Below, one piece after another: positions 50,371-59,600 of a stretch of 64,000 nucleotides of DNA. The stretch is from an uncultured Eubacteriales bacterium (GTDB lineage: Bacteria > Bacillota > Clostridia > Christensenellales > Aristaeellaceae). The position numbers and the translations under genes are program-made. Position 1 is the stretch's first letter. Each line of letters starts with the position of its first letter. The DNA is taken from assembly GCA_944349855.1 (NCBI GenBank), contig CALVNS010000010.1, forward strand, positions 1 to 64,000, read 5' to 3'. Below the pieces are notes generated by a model. It was not told the DNA's origin. It saw only the letters and a list, made by a program, of their open reading frames with translations, and searched no databases.

Positions 50371-51570
50371 ATGTTTGCACTTTCCGTCGCCCCCGGCGTC
50401 TACTCCGTGGGCGCGCTCAATCCCGGCCTGCGCGTATTCGACATCGTCATGCGCACAGAATACGGCACGTCTTACAACGCCTATCTGATCGACGACGAGA
50501 AAAAGGCGCTGATTGAGACCTGCCACGCCTCGTTCTTTGACGCGTTCGTCGAGGACGTCAGCGCCGTATGCGATCCTGAGGAGATCGACTACATCGTGCT
50601 CAACCATACCGAGCCCGACCACAGCGGCGCGCTGGCCCGGCTGCTGGAGCTGTGCCCCAAGGCGCAGATTCTGTGCACGCAGGCCGCCAGCCTGTACCTC
50701 AAGCACATCACCAACCGCGCGGACCTGCCGCTGCACGTCGTCAAGGACGGCGAGACGCTCAGCCTGGGCGCGCACACGCTCCGGTTTGTCACCGCGCCCT
50801 TCCTGCACTGGCCGGACTCCATGTTCACCTACTGCCCGGAGAGCCGCACCGTGTTCACCTGCGACTTCCTGGGCAGCCACTACTGCGAGCCGCGCATGCT
50901 GGATGCGTGCATCACCTATCCGGACAAGTACGAGACGGCGCTCAAGGGCTACTACGACGCGATCTTCGGCCCGTTCCCGGCCTATGTGCGCAAGGGGCTG
51001 GAAAAGCTCTCCGCGCTGGACTTTGACACCGTGTGCCCCAGCCATGGCCCGGTGCTCACCCGCGGACGCATGCTCGACGCAGCGCTGGAAAAGTATGCTG
51101 CCTGGTCCGCCCCGCGCAAGCGCGAGGGGCTGCGCGTGCCGGTCTTCTATTGCACGGCCTACGGCAACACCCGCCGCTTGGCGGGCGCAGTGCGCGAGGG
51201 CATGCTCGAGGTCCGGCCTGAGGCGCAGGTGGAGCTGCTGGATCTGGTCGATCAGGACATGGACGCCATGGGCGCCGCGCTCAACGCCAGCGATGCGTTC
51301 GTCATCGGTTCGCCGACGATCAACGCCGACGCCGTGCCGCCGGTGTGGCAGCTGCTTGCCCACATCGACGCGATCAACATCAAGAAGCGCCCGTGCGCGG
51401 TCTTCGGCTCCTATGGCTGGAGCGGCGAGGCCGTTCCCGCGCTGTGCGAACGCCTGGCGCGTCTGAAGGCCAACGTCTTTGGCGAGGGCCTGCGCGTGCA
51501 GTTCGTGCCCTCTGAGCAGGAGCTCGAGGCCGCGCGCGCGTTCGGCCGCGCGTTTGGCGAGACGCTGTAA
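50371..51570 (+). CDS. FprA-type A flavodiiron protein
   Basis: 399 residues. The N-terminal metallo-beta-lactamase-like domain carries di-iron ligands in NHTEPDHSGAL (H-x-E-x-D-H near 81), HWPDSMFTY, CDFLGSHY and SHGPVL. The flavodoxin domain starts at about 252 (VFYCTAYGNTRRLAGAVREG) and includes GSPTINADAVPPVWQ and FGSYGWSGEA. These enzymes reduce O2 (or NO) to water in strict anaerobes, using rubredoxin or F420 donors. AAGGAGG lies eight bases before the ATG. Confidence 0.95.
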   Translation: MFALSVAPGVYSVGALNPGLRVFDIVMRTEYGTSYNAYLIDDEKKALIETCHASFFDAFVEDVSAVCDPEEIDYIVLNHTEPDHSGALARLLELCPKAQILCTQAASLYLKHITNRADLPLHVVKDGETLSLGAHTLRFVTAPFLHWPDSMFTYCPESRTVFTCDFLGSHYCEPRMLDACITYPDKYETALKGYYDAIFGPFPAYVRKGLEKLSALDFDTVCPSHGPVLTRGRMLDAALEKYAAWSAPRKREGLRVPVFYCTAYGNTRRLAGAVREGMLEVRPEAQVELLDLVDQDMDAMGAALNASDAFVIGSPTINADAVPPVWQLLAHIDAINIKKRPCAVFGSYGWSGEAVPALCERLARLKANVFGEGLRVQFVPSEQELEAARAFGRAFGETL

Positions 51571-51582
51571 CCGCCATTCTTC

Positions 51583-51612
51583 ACCCCCGGTCCGTATGCA
51601 GGTCCGGGGGCG
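51583..51612 (+). terminator. Terminator-like stem after FprA
   Basis: CCCCCGGTCC and GGTCCGGGGG pair through their outer seven bases around GTATGCA, followed by CGTTCTATAATTTT. It lies about 14 bases past the FprA stop. Confidence 0.6.
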
Positions 51613-51644
51613 TTCTATAATTTTCCATTTTATGCACTTCCCCG

Positions 51645-51673
51645 TTGAGATTGCGCGTCCTTTATGGTATACT
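51645..51673 (+). promoter_or_regulatory. Promoter of the diguanylate cyclase gene
   Basis: TTGAGA (51645-51650), 17-bp spacer, TATACT (51668-51673) with TGG before it (extended -10). Confidence 0.75.
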
Positions 51674-51717
51674 ATAGTAGATATAGAAAAATAGACCATG
51701 CGATGGGAGGTGAACCC

Positions 51718-52842
51718 GTGGTCAACCTCCAGGCCGTCTTCATTGCCAATGCGATCGGTGCGGCGTTGATGCTGGTGCTCATCATCAACAACCGAATCAA
51801 TACGCGCAATGTCTTCCTGGATGAGCGTCTCTTTTCCCTCATGCCATATCTGACGTTGGTGCAGTGCGCCGTGGAGACGCTGAGCTTTGTCGTCGACGGG
51901 CAATCCTTCCCGGGCGCGCATGTGCTGCTGGTCATCTCCAATGTAACGCTGTATGTGGTCAACATCTCGTTTGCGTTCGTGTGGACGATGTACGCCGACT
52001 ACAAGGTCTTTGAAGACCTGCACCGCCTGCGCAGGCGCTATCCGTTCGTGGCGATCCCCGCGCTCGTGGTGATCGTGATGTCGCTGCTCAACCTGTTTAC
52101 GGACGTATTCTTCACCGTCTCGCCGCAAAACGTCTACGAGCGCACGTCGCTCTATCTCATCCCCTATGCGGTGACGTACGGCTATCTGATGTACGGCGCG
52201 GTGCTCGTGCTGCGCTCGGCCCGCCGCGCCAAGAAATACCTGTTCCTTCCGGTCGCAACGTTCCTGACGCCCGTCTTTCTGGGCAGCCTGGCGCAGCTGC
52301 TGTGCTATGGCATCTCGCTGGTGTGGCCGTCCGTGGCAGTCGGCGTGATTTCGCTGTACATCAACCTGCAGGCCGAGGCCTCGTCCGTCGATTCGCTCAC
52401 CGGGCTGTACAACCGCCAGTGGTTCAGCCGCTATCTGGCCGCGGCCCAGCAGCGCGGCGACGAGCCGATCGTGGGCGTTCTGCTGGATGTGGACATGTTC
52501 AAGCAGATCAACGACACATACGGCCACCTGACCGGCGATCAGGCGCTGTACGACGCAGGCCAGCTGCTGCGCTCCTGCTCGGGGCCGCGAACCGTCACCG
52601 TGCGCTACGGCGGGGATGAATTCGTGATGCTCTCCCCGCTCTCCGAGTGCGGCAGCCCCGTAGAGCTGCGCGACGCGATCCACACAGCGCTGGTGCAGTT
52701 CAACGCCGCCCACGACCGCCCCTACCGCCTGTCCCTGTCGATGGGCTCGGCGGTCTTTCAGCCGGGCGCGCAGACCATCGACGAATTCCTCGCGCAGATG
52801 GATGGCGACATGTACGCGCAAAAGCGCGCCGCCAGGGTATGA
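51718..52842 (+). CDS. Membrane diguanylate cyclase (GGDEF)
   Basis: 374 residues from GTG 51718 with GGGAGGTGA six bases upstream. Six to seven membrane segments (about 5-225) form an unrecognised sensor: FIANAIGAALMLVLIINNRI, VLLVISNVTLYVVNISFAFV and others. The cyclase domain (about 230-374) has SVDSLTGLYNRQWF, LLDVDMFKQINDTYGHLTGD and the intact RYGGDEFV active loop. No RxxD inhibitory site is visible before GGDEF, so product inhibition may be absent. It makes c-di-GMP; no EAL or PilZ gene is adjacent. Confidence 0.92.
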   Translation: MVNLQAVFIANAIGAALMLVLIINNRINTRNVFLDERLFSLMPYLTLVQCAVETLSFVVDGQSFPGAHVLLVISNVTLYVVNISFAFVWTMYADYKVFEDLHRLRRRYPFVAIPALVVIVMSLLNLFTDVFFTVSPQNVYERTSLYLIPYAVTYGYLMYGAVLVLRSARRAKKYLFLPVATFLTPVFLGSLAQLLCYGISLVWPSVAVGVISLYINLQAEASSVDSLTGLYNRQWFSRYLAAAQQRGDEPIVGVLLDVDMFKQINDTYGHLTGDQALYDAGQLLRSCSGPRTVTVRYGGDEFVMLSPLSECGSPVELRDAIHTALVQFNAAHDRPYRLSLSMGSAVFQPGAQTIDEFLAQMDGDMYAQKRAARV

Positions 52843-52844
52843 CG

Positions 52845-52881
52845 CAAGCCCCGGGCCTTTCGGCCCGGGGCTTGTTTTTTT
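52845..52881. terminator. Bidirectional terminator, GGDEF / MATE
   Basis: CAAGCCCCGGGCC and GGCCCGGGGCTTG are perfect 13-bp arms around TTTC, followed by seven T on the + strand. Confidence 0.95.
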
Positions 52882-52891
52882 CATCCATCTG

Positions 52892-54268
52892 TCAGCCCGC
52901 CGTGCGCAGGTCGCGCGTGGAACACTCCCGAAAGATGCGCCGCAGCATCACTGTCGCCGCAACGGCCAGGGTCAGCTCGGCCACCGGCTGCGCATAGGTC
53001 AGACCGTAGAGCGGGAACAGCGCGTTGAGCGCCAGCAGCAGCGGAATCTCCAGGACGATCTTGCGCATGATCGCAAACACGAATGCATTGCGCCCACGCC
53101 CCAGGGCCTGGAACACGCCCACCGCCAGGAAGTCCACGCACATGAAGGGCAGCCCCAGGCAATAGCCGCGCAGGAAGCGCGTGCCGTAGGCGACGATCGT
53201 CTCGTTGTTCATGAACAGGCGCGTGAGCGCGCCCGCACCCGCGTAATAGCCCACGGCCACTGCCAGCAGGAAGGGCAGCATCAGCCGGATCGCAAAGCCG
53301 ATCGTGCCCTTCATGCGCCGGTACAGTCCGGCCGCATAGGTATAGCTCACCAGCGGCATGATGCCCTGCGAAAAGCCCAGGGCAATCTGCATGGGCACCA
53401 TGTTGACCTTCTGCGCGATGCCCATCGCCGCCACAGCATCCGCGCCATAGGCGGAGGTGAAGTTGTTGAGCAGCGTCATGCTCGTGACGTTGAGCAGGTT
53501 CTGGATCGAGGACGGAACGCCCACCCCGCAGATGCCCAGCACGATCTGCCGGCGCAGGCGCAACCGGCGCGGATCGATACACACGTAGGTATCCCGCCGC
53601 CGCCGGTACAGCAGCACGAAGAAGTACAGGCACGCCACGCAGTTGGAGATGAGCGTCGCCAGGCCCGCGCCGCCCGCGCCCATGTTCAGCCCCCAGGGCA
53701 TGATGAACAGCGGATCCAGCGCGATGTTGAGCAGGCAGCCGCTCATCGTGCCGATGCTCGCGTGCAGCGCCGCGCCCTCCGAGCGCACCATATAGGCCAT
53801 CACCACGTTGAGGATCGCCGGCGTCGCGCCGCAGTAGACCGTCCAGATCATATAGCGCTCCGTGGCCTCGCGCGTGGCGTCGTCCGCGCCCAGCAGCGCC
53901 AGTAACGGCCCGCGAAACGTCAGGCACAGCGCCGAAAACAGCACGCCGCACAGCAGCGCGCAGTAAAAGCCCACGGCCGAGCTCTCTCGCACGGTGTCGT
54001 AGTCCTTGCGCCCCAGTCCGCGGCTCATCATGCTCGACGTGCCCACGCCAAACAGGTTGTTCACCGCGTTGAACGCCAGCAGCACCGGCGCGGCCAGCGT
54101 GACGCCCGCATTCTGCACCGGATCGTTCAACAGGCCGACAAAATATGTATCCGCCAGGTTGTACAGCACCATGACCAGGCTGCTGAGCACCGTCGGCACC
54201 GCCAGGCCTGCGACCGCGCGGGGGATCGACGTGCGCTCAAACAATTCCGTCTTGTCGTTTGTCGCCAC
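52892..54268 (-). CDS. MATE-family efflux transporter
   Basis: 458 residues from GTG 54268, with GGGTGGGA upstream; GTG 54280 in frame is an alternative. Twelve membrane segments and MATE signatures: SIPRAVAGLAVPTVLSSLVM, LADTYFVGLLNDP, NAVNNLFGVGTSSMMSRGLG. It is about the normal 450 residues, without the kinase-like domain of the other MATE protein in this window. Substrate unknown (cationic drugs typical), driven by Na+ or H+. Confidence 0.93.
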   Translation of the reverse strand: MATNDKTELFERTSIPRAVAGLAVPTVLSSLVMVLYNLADTYFVGLLNDPVQNAGVTLAAPVLLAFNAVNNLFGVGTSSMMSRGLGRKDYDTVRESSAVGFYCALLCGVLFSALCLTFRGPLLALLGADDATREATERYMIWTVYCGATPAILNVVMAYMVRSEGAALHASIGTMSGCLLNIALDPLFIMPWGLNMGAGGAGLATLISNCVACLYFFVLLYRRRRDTYVCIDPRRLRLRRQIVLGICGVGVPSSIQNLLNVTSMTLLNNFTSAYGADAVAAMGIAQKVNMVPMQIALGFSQGIMPLVSYTYAAGLYRRMKGTIGFAIRLMLPFLLAVAVGYYAGAGALTRLFMNNETIVAYGTRFLRGYCLGLPFMCVDFLAVGVFQALGRGRNAFVFAIMRKIVLEIPLLLALNALFPLYGLTYAQPVAELTLAVAATVMLRRIFRECSTRDLRTAG

Positions 54269-54407
54269 GAATTGTCCCACCCATTCAAAAAGTTCTCAAT
54301 GAAACCATTATAAAAACGTTTGGCCCGCCTGTCAAGCCGTGCGCCCAAAATGCCCGCACGCAAAAACGGACGCACGCCTTTCAGCGCGCGTCCCGGCAGG
54401 GGCCTGA

Positions 54408-55529
54408 TCAGGGACCATATTCCAGAAAATACGAGCTGACGTAGCCGGTGCGGTTGCCGATGTTCACGCGCGTCCAGTCGACGCCAGGCTCCACGACCGT
54501 CACGCGCGTGCCGACGCTGTAGGAGCCCAGCACCTTCGCATACAGGCTGGGATCCGCGCGAAAATTGACGACCGAGCCCCCGTTGGGGTTGACCAGGCGC
54601 GCGGTCAGCCGGATGACTTCCGTCCCCGACTGACCGGTCAGATAGATATACTGGGCCATCATGTAGCCGCGCTGCGAGCCGACGAGCACCTCGTACCAGG
54701 TCTTGCCCAGGGACAGCACCTTCACCTGCGTGCCATTGCTGTAGTAGCCCAGCACCTTCGCGTCCAGCGAGGGCTGCTGGCGCAAGTTGAGCACCTGCGT
54801 GGGCCTGGGGTTGTCGACCACGCCGTAGTAGACGAGCACGCTCTGCTCGCTGTCGTAGTTGGACGGCGCGGTCAGGTACTGCGCGGACATGAAGCCGATC
54901 GTGCCGCCCACGCGCACCTTGTGCCAGTCCTTGCCCTTGACGAGAATTTCGACCGACGTGCCCGGCTGCCAGGAGGACAGGCGCGGCGAATCGACACTCG
55001 GGCCGCCGCGCAGGTTGACGCTGTTGCCGTTGGGCGTGGAGACGACCGCGTAGTCGACCGGCCGCACGTCGCCCAGGCGAATCAGGTCGGAGACCATGAA
55101 GCCCGTCAGGCCGCTGACGCGCACCTGGTACCAGCCGGTATTCTGCGAAAGGATGTCGACCTGCGTACCGCTGTCAAAGCGCGCGAGCACCTCGGCGCTC
55201 AGCGACGGCGTCTTGCGCAGGTTGACGTATCCATCCGGATTGTCGATGACGCCGTAGCTGCCGTCGGGCGTGTTGTCCGCCTCGATGTAGTTGGCGCTCA
55301 TGTAGCCCACGGCGCCGTCGGGCAGGGTGACGTAGTACCATGACCCGGTCTGATAGCGGATCTCCACCCATGTGCCGGAGTCGTATTGTCCCAGCCGGTC
55401 CGAACCCGCGTGCGGTTCTGAACGCAGGTTCAGCCTGCCGCCCCGGATCACGCCATACTCGGCCAACGTCCATACCGGCAGCAGGCACATCAGCGCCACC
55501 GCCGCGAGCAGGCATTTGATTTTGCGCAT
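54408..55529 (-). CDS. Secreted protein of five SH3b domains
   Basis: 373 residues from ATG 55529 (GGGGGAGCG upstream). Signal peptide IKCLLAAVALMCLLPVWTLA, then five SH3_3-type repeats of about 65-70 residues, each with the core NLRxxPS...VLxxxxxGTxVxVL: NLRSEPHAGSDRLGQ, NLRKTPSLSAEVLAR, NLRGGPSVDSPRLSS, NLRQQPSLDAKVLGY and NFRADPSLYAKVLGS. No catalytic domain is attached, so it is probably a cell-wall-binding or adaptor protein. Single gene, not an obvious operon. Confidence 0.9.
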   Translation of the reverse strand: MRKIKCLLAAVALMCLLPVWTLAEYGVIRGGRLNLRSEPHAGSDRLGQYDSGTWVEIRYQTGSWYYVTLPDGAVGYMSANYIEADNTPDGSYGVIDNPDGYVNLRKTPSLSAEVLARFDSGTQVDILSQNTGWYQVRVSGLTGFMVSDLIRLGDVRPVDYAVVSTPNGNSVNLRGGPSVDSPRLSSWQPGTSVEILVKGKDWHKVRVGGTIGFMSAQYLTAPSNYDSEQSVLVYYGVVDNPRPTQVLNLRQQPSLDAKVLGYYSNGTQVKVLSLGKTWYEVLVGSQRGYMMAQYIYLTGQSGTEVIRLTARLVNPNGGSVVNFRADPSLYAKVLGSYSVGTRVTVVEPGVDWTRVNIGNRTGYVSSYFLEYGP

Positions 55530-55603
55530 CTCGCTCCCCCACTGTCCGCCGGCGCCCTCAGGCACCGCTCCTTTGTACCCATTCAACGCAAGAACGGTCC
55601 GTT

Positions 55604-57151
55604 TTATTCCCGGTCATCCTGCGGTTTCGTCTCTCCGCTCTCCAGCGCGGGCGGCTGCGCGGCCTGCTGCAGGGCGATCTCCTGCGCCCGCGCAAACCAG
55701 CTGCCCGGCTCCGCCTCGCACACGGCGCGCCCATCCCGCGCGCGCCAGACATAGGCCCGCAAGCCGTCCTGGCAGCGCTGCACGATCTGCACATAGGGCG
55801 GCGTGCGGCCGCCCGGATCGCGCGAAATGCCATGCGGCGCCAGCGTGACCTCGGTCACCGCGCGGGTGAACGCCTCCGGGCCCACCTCCGAAAGCAGGTC
55901 CATGCACGCGCGGGCCATCGCCTCCAGGCGTTCCTCGTCCATGTTCTCATCCGTCACCGAGCGATAGGCGATGATCAGCTGGCGCTCAAACAGGCCGATG
56001 ATATCCGCCGCCGTCATGCCCAGCGCGGCCATCGCGGGCGTCAGGTACTTGATGCCCGCGTTCAGCGCGCCGAGCGTGCGCTCGGCCACGTGCGCGTCGG
56101 GCAGGTTGCGCAGCGCGCGGCACAGCCCCGCCACGCCCTCCATGACCGTGGGCGTGTCGACCATGCCCGCAAAGAGCCGGCGCACGCGCCCGCGGGCATA
56201 GTCCGCCCCGGGATCGTCCGACCAGCCGTAGCACGCGGCGCGGAAGTCCTCATCCGGCACGTAGAGCATGTCCGTGCCCAGACGCATGTACGAACCGATG
56301 CGCGGCACGAAGTCGTCGGCGTTGATCACGTTATAGACGGGATACGATGCCGGCTCGCCCGAAAAGACCAGCCCGGCGACCGTCGGCGCCGCAAACGTAT
56401 ACCCCAGCAGATTCTCGCGCAGCGCGCCCTGCTCGCTGATAAGCAGGTGCACATACGCCTGCGCGGACGCACCGCCCTGCGAATGGCCGCACACGAGCAG
56501 GCGCACGGGGCTGTCCGGCTGCGCGGCCAGCTCCACGGCGTCGCGCAGCGTCAACCGCTCGCGGCCCAGCGCGGCGGCGGCCTGCGGATAGGCGATGCGC
56601 TCCGCATTCTCCAGCACCTGGCGGGCGACCTGGGAAAAGCCCTCGTGCATGCCATCCCGGCAGGACATCTTCATGTTGGTGACCCAGTCGTAAAACTTGC
56701 GGCTGGTGCCCATAAAGCTGACCGCCACGACGGCGCGCCCCTCCTGCAGCGGCAGCGCCATCGTGAGCACCTTGCCCGTGTCCGTCGCCACGAGCTGACG
56801 CACGCCGCGCAGCACGTCGCCGGGCGACACGCGCACCGCGCCGCGCGCGCGCTTCATGCGGATGCCGCGCCGCAGCGCGCGCACCGGCCGGTCGACAGGT
56901 CCGTCAATCGCGTCAAACAGGCGGTTTTCGGCCTGAAACGTGCAGTCGACCCAGCCTGCGTCGAAGAAGCGCTCGACCTCCAGATCATAGGTGGCCGCGG
57001 ACAGCTCCGCGCACAGGCGCGCCAGATCCGGATCAAAGGGCGGCAGCGCGCGTCCCCAGGCGTCCTTTACGGGCGGCGCGAAGACGGCCTGCGCCGCCGC
57101 CAGATTGACGCGCGTCAGGCGTCCCCGCACGATATGCTTGCGCCGCGTCAT
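55604..57151 (-). CDS. Lipase-3/DUF2974-like alpha/beta hydrolase
   Basis: 515 residues from ATG 57151 (AGAAGGGG upstream). The nucleophile elbow is LLVCGHSQGGASAQAYVHLL near residue 240; VVAVSFMGTSRKFYDWVTNM precedes it as in class 3 lipases and Mbeg1-like proteins. A later Asp in NADDFVPRIGSYM (D-x-V-P) is the expected catalytic acid; the His is not certain. No signal peptide, so the site of action may be cytoplasmic. The C-terminal 180 residues are helical and unassigned. Substrate unknown. Confidence 0.82.
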   Translation of the reverse strand: MTRRKHIVRGRLTRVNLAAAQAVFAPPVKDAWGRALPPFDPDLARLCAELSAATYDLEVERFFDAGWVDCTFQAENRLFDAIDGPVDRPVRALRRGIRMKRARGAVRVSPGDVLRGVRQLVATDTGKVLTMALPLQEGRAVVAVSFMGTSRKFYDWVTNMKMSCRDGMHEGFSQVARQVLENAERIAYPQAAAALGRERLTLRDAVELAAQPDSPVRLLVCGHSQGGASAQAYVHLLISEQGALRENLLGYTFAAPTVAGLVFSGEPASYPVYNVINADDFVPRIGSYMRLGTDMLYVPDEDFRAACYGWSDDPGADYARGRVRRLFAGMVDTPTVMEGVAGLCRALRNLPDAHVAERTLGALNAGIKYLTPAMAALGMTAADIIGLFERQLIIAYRSVTDENMDEERLEAMARACMDLLSEVGPEAFTRAVTEVTLAPHGISRDPGGRTPPYVQIVQRCQDGLRAYVWRARDGRAVCEAEPGSWFARAQEIALQQAAQPPALESGETKPQDDRE

Positions 57152-57212
57152 GACATCCACCCCTTCTTCCCCCATTATAGCACAGGACGCCTGCAGAAAA
57201 AAGCGGGGCGCA

Positions 57213-57241
57213 TTGACAAAACGCCCGCGATTTTGTAGTAT
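57213..57241 (+). promoter_or_regulatory. Promoter of the TraX-like gene
   Basis: TTGACA (57213-57218), 17-bp spacer, TAGTAT (57236-57241). Confidence 0.72.
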
Positions 57242-57286
57242 GTTGAAGGCCGTTTATCGCCTAACCTGTTTTCAGGGGGGACCCGA

Positions 57287-57988
57287 TTGACCGCATTTGC
57301 CCTGCGCCTGACCGCGTTGATCTGCATGGCGATCGACCAGGTGGGCCTGGTCCTGTTTCCGGGCGCGCTGGCGCTGCGCGCCGTGGGCCGCATCGCCCTG
57401 CCGCTTTACTGCTTTCTGCTCGCCGAGGGATACCGCCATACGCGCAGCCTGCGCCGCTACGCGCTGCGGCTGGCCGTGCTCGCCGTGCTCAGCGAGGTCC
57501 CGTTCGACCTGGTGCACTTCGGCGTGCCGCTGGCCGCCGCGGGGCAGAACGTGCTGTTCACGCTGCTGCTTGCACTGCTGGCGATGTGCTGCTGCGACGC
57601 GCTGATCGAGCGCAGGCCGCTGGCCGCCGCGGCCAGCGTGCTGCTGTGCTGCATGGCGGCGATGCTGCTGCGCACGGACTATGCGGCCTACGGCGTGCTG
57701 CTCGCGCTGAGCTTTTATCTGTTCGACGGCCGCCCCGCCGCCCGCACGGCGGCCTTTGCGGGGCTGCTGGCGGGCTATCTGCTGCAGCTATACGCCGCGG
57801 GCGTGCCTACGGATTTCCTGCTGATCTCGCCCTGCGCGCTGCTTTCGCTCGTTCCGATCGCGCGCTATGACGGCCGGCCTGGCAGCAAACGGGGGCGCCT
57901 GCTCTTTTACGCGGCGTATCCGCTGGGGCTCGCCCTGCTCTACCTCGTGCGCGCACTACGGCTGATCCCGCCGTACTGGTTCCTGTAG
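57287..57988 (+). CDS. TraX-family membrane protein
   Basis: 233 residues from TTG 57287, with GGGGGGACC upstream. Seven or so membrane segments. FALRLTALICMAIDQVGLVL, AVGRIALPLYCFLLAEGYRH and SEVPFDLVHFG match TraX/fimbrial-assembly-type acyltransferase-like proteins, known from F-pilin acetylation but widespread in Bacillota chromosomes. The substrate here is unknown. The 3' end overlaps the convergent DUF523 gene by 33 bases. Confidence 0.85.
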   Translation: MTAFALRLTALICMAIDQVGLVLFPGALALRAVGRIALPLYCFLLAEGYRHTRSLRRYALRLAVLAVLSEVPFDLVHFGVPLAAAGQNVLFTLLLALLAMCCCDALIERRPLAAAASVLLCCMAAMLLRTDYAAYGVLLALSFYLFDGRPAARTAAFAGLLAGYLLQLYAAGVPTDFLLISPCALLSLVPIARYDGRPGSKRGRLLFYAAYPLGLALLYLVRALRLIPPYWFL

Positions 57989-58417
57989 GCCCGCGAGGCG
58001 CCATGCGTCCGACTCGCCCACGACGCGGATGCCCTCGCGCGCAAGCAGCTCGGCCGTCACGCCGTCCCCGTCCGTCAGCGCGCCGGAGAACGTGCCGTCA
58101 TAGATGCGCCCGCAGCCGCAGGACGGGCTGCGCTCCTTGAGCACGGCCGCCTCGCAGCCCAGCGTGCGCGCCAGGTCGAGCGCGCGCTGCGCGCCGTCGC
58201 GATAGGCCTGCGTCACGTCGCGCCCGTCGCGCGTCACAACGCGCGCGCCGCGCCGTTCGGCGGGCGTGCGCGGCGTGGGCAGGCCGCCGAGCTGCTCGGG
58301 ACAGATGGGCACCAGCTCGTGCGCGGCCGACAGCGCCGTCACGGCCGCGTCGGGGCGGCTCTTGCCGTCATAGCGGCAGGGCACGCCCAGCAGGCACATG
58401 CTGACGAGGATCCTCAT
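57956..58417 (-). CDS. DUF523 protein
   Basis: 153 residues from ATG 58417 (GAGGAGGG upstream). The DUF523 pattern is complete: ILVSMCLLGVPCRYDGKSRP (conserved Cys pair), ICPEQLGGLPTPRTPAE, and LKERSPSCGCGRIYDGTFSG with its Cys cluster. The conserved Cys suggest a metal or iron-sulfur site; function unknown. It starts 10 bases after the malic enzyme stop and is probably co-transcribed with it. Related domains help degrade thiouracil-type bases in other bacteria; I do not extend that here. Confidence 0.9.
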   Translation of the reverse strand: MRILVSMCLLGVPCRYDGKSRPDAAVTALSAAHELVPICPEQLGGLPTPRTPAERRGARVVTRDGRDVTQAYRDGAQRALDLARTLGCEAAVLKERSPSCGCGRIYDGTFSGALTDGDGVTAELLAREGIRVVGESDAWRLAGLQEPVRRDQP

Positions 58418-58427
58418 GCCGCCCTCC

Positions 58428-59600
58428 TCACAGGCGCGCCACGCCGCTCTCGCGCGCGGCCTGCGCCACGGCCGCCGCCACGGCCTTGCCCACGCGCGGA
58501 TCAAACGCCTTGGGCAGAATGTACTGCGCGGAGCGCTCCGCATCCGACACCAGGTCCGCAATCGCGCGGGAGGCGGCCATCTTCATCTCCTCGTTGATGT
58601 CGCGGGCGCGTACGTCCAGCGCGCCGCGGAAGATGCCGGGGAACGCCAGGACGTTGTTGATCTGGTTGGGATAGTCGCTGCGGCCCGTGCCGACGACCGC
58701 CGCGCCCGCGCGCAGCGCCGCATCCGGAAAGATCTCCGGCACGGGATTGGCCATCGGGAAGACGATCGCGCCCGCGTTCATCGAGGCGACCATGTCCTCG
58801 CTGACGACGCCCGGCGCGCTCACCCCGATGAACACATCCGCGCCGCGCATCGCATCCGCCAGCGTGCCGCGAACGCCGCGCGGGTTGGTCAGGCGGCTCA
58901 TCTCCGCCTGGGCGGGATTGAGCCCCTCGACGCCCGGCGCAACGACGCCGCACCGGTCGACCATCGTCAGGTCCGTCACGCCCAGGCGCAGCAGGTGCCG
59001 CGCGATGGCGATGCCCGCCGAGCCCGCGCCGTTGATCACCACGCGCACGTCCTCCATGCGCTTGCCGACCACGCGCAGCGCGTTGAGCAGCGCCGCCGCC
59101 ACGACGATGGCCGTGCCGTGCTGGTCGTCGTGAAAGACCGGGATGTCGCACAGCTCCTTGAGCCGGCGCTCGATCTCAAAGCAGCGGGGCGCGGCGATGT
59201 CCTCCAGGTTGATGCCGCCAAAGCCGCCCGAGATCAGATAGACCGTGCGCACGATCTCGTCCACATCCTTGGAGCGCACGCAGATCGGGAACGCGTCCAC
59301 GCCCGCAAACGCCTTGAACAGCGCGCACTTACCCTCCATGACGGGCATGCCCGCCTCGGGGCCGATGTCGCCCAGGCCGAGCACTGCGGTGCCGTCGGTG
59401 ACGACCGCGACGGTGTTGTGCCGGCCGGTCAGCAGGAAGGACTTGTCGTAGTCGTCCCGGATGGCCAGGCAGGGCTCGGCCACGCCGGGGGTATAGGCGA
59501 GGGAGAGCTCCTCGCTGTTGGTGACGGGGCAGCGGGGCGTGATCTCGAGCTTTCCCGCCCACTCGTAGTGCTTTGCCAGCGCGCGCGCTTTGACGTCCAT
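58428..59600 (-). CDS. NAD(P)-dependent malic enzyme
   Basis: 390 residues from ATG 59600 (AAAGGAG nine bases upstream). Short bacterial malic enzyme: YEWAGKLEITPRCPVTNSEE, LSLAYTPGVAEPCLAI, then the catalytic Lys region (GTAVLGLGDIGPEAGMPVME, GKCALFKAFAGVDAFPICV), metal ligands in EDIAAPRCFEIE and FHDDQHGTAIV, and the nucleotide fold VVINGAGSAGIAIA. It decarboxylates malate to pyruvate, giving NAD(P)H. No phosphotransacetylase-like extension, so it is the stand-alone type. Confidence 0.95.
   Translation of the reverse strand: MDVKARALAKHYEWAGKLEITPRCPVTNSEELSLAYTPGVAEPCLAIRDDYDKSFLLTGRHNTVAVVTDGTAVLGLGDIGPEAGMPVMEGKCALFKAFAGVDAFPICVRSKDVDEIVRTVYLISGGFGGINLEDIAAPRCFEIERRLKELCDIPVFHDDQHGTAIVVAAALLNALRVVGKRMEDVRVVINGAGSAGIAIARHLLRLGVTDLTMVDRCGVVAPGVEGLNPAQAEMSRLTNPRGVRGTLADAMRGADVFIGVSAPGVVSEDMVASMNAGAIVFPMANPVPEIFPDAALRAGAAVVGTGRSDYPNQINNVLAFPGIFRGALDVRARDINEEMKMAASRAIADLVSDAERSAQYILPKAFDPRVGKAVAAAVAQAARESGVARL

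Noticed and set aside
50353..52884. 843-residue open frame antisense to FprA and the GGDEF gene
   Set aside because: It spans two well-supported genes, their terminator and promoter; no supporting motif.
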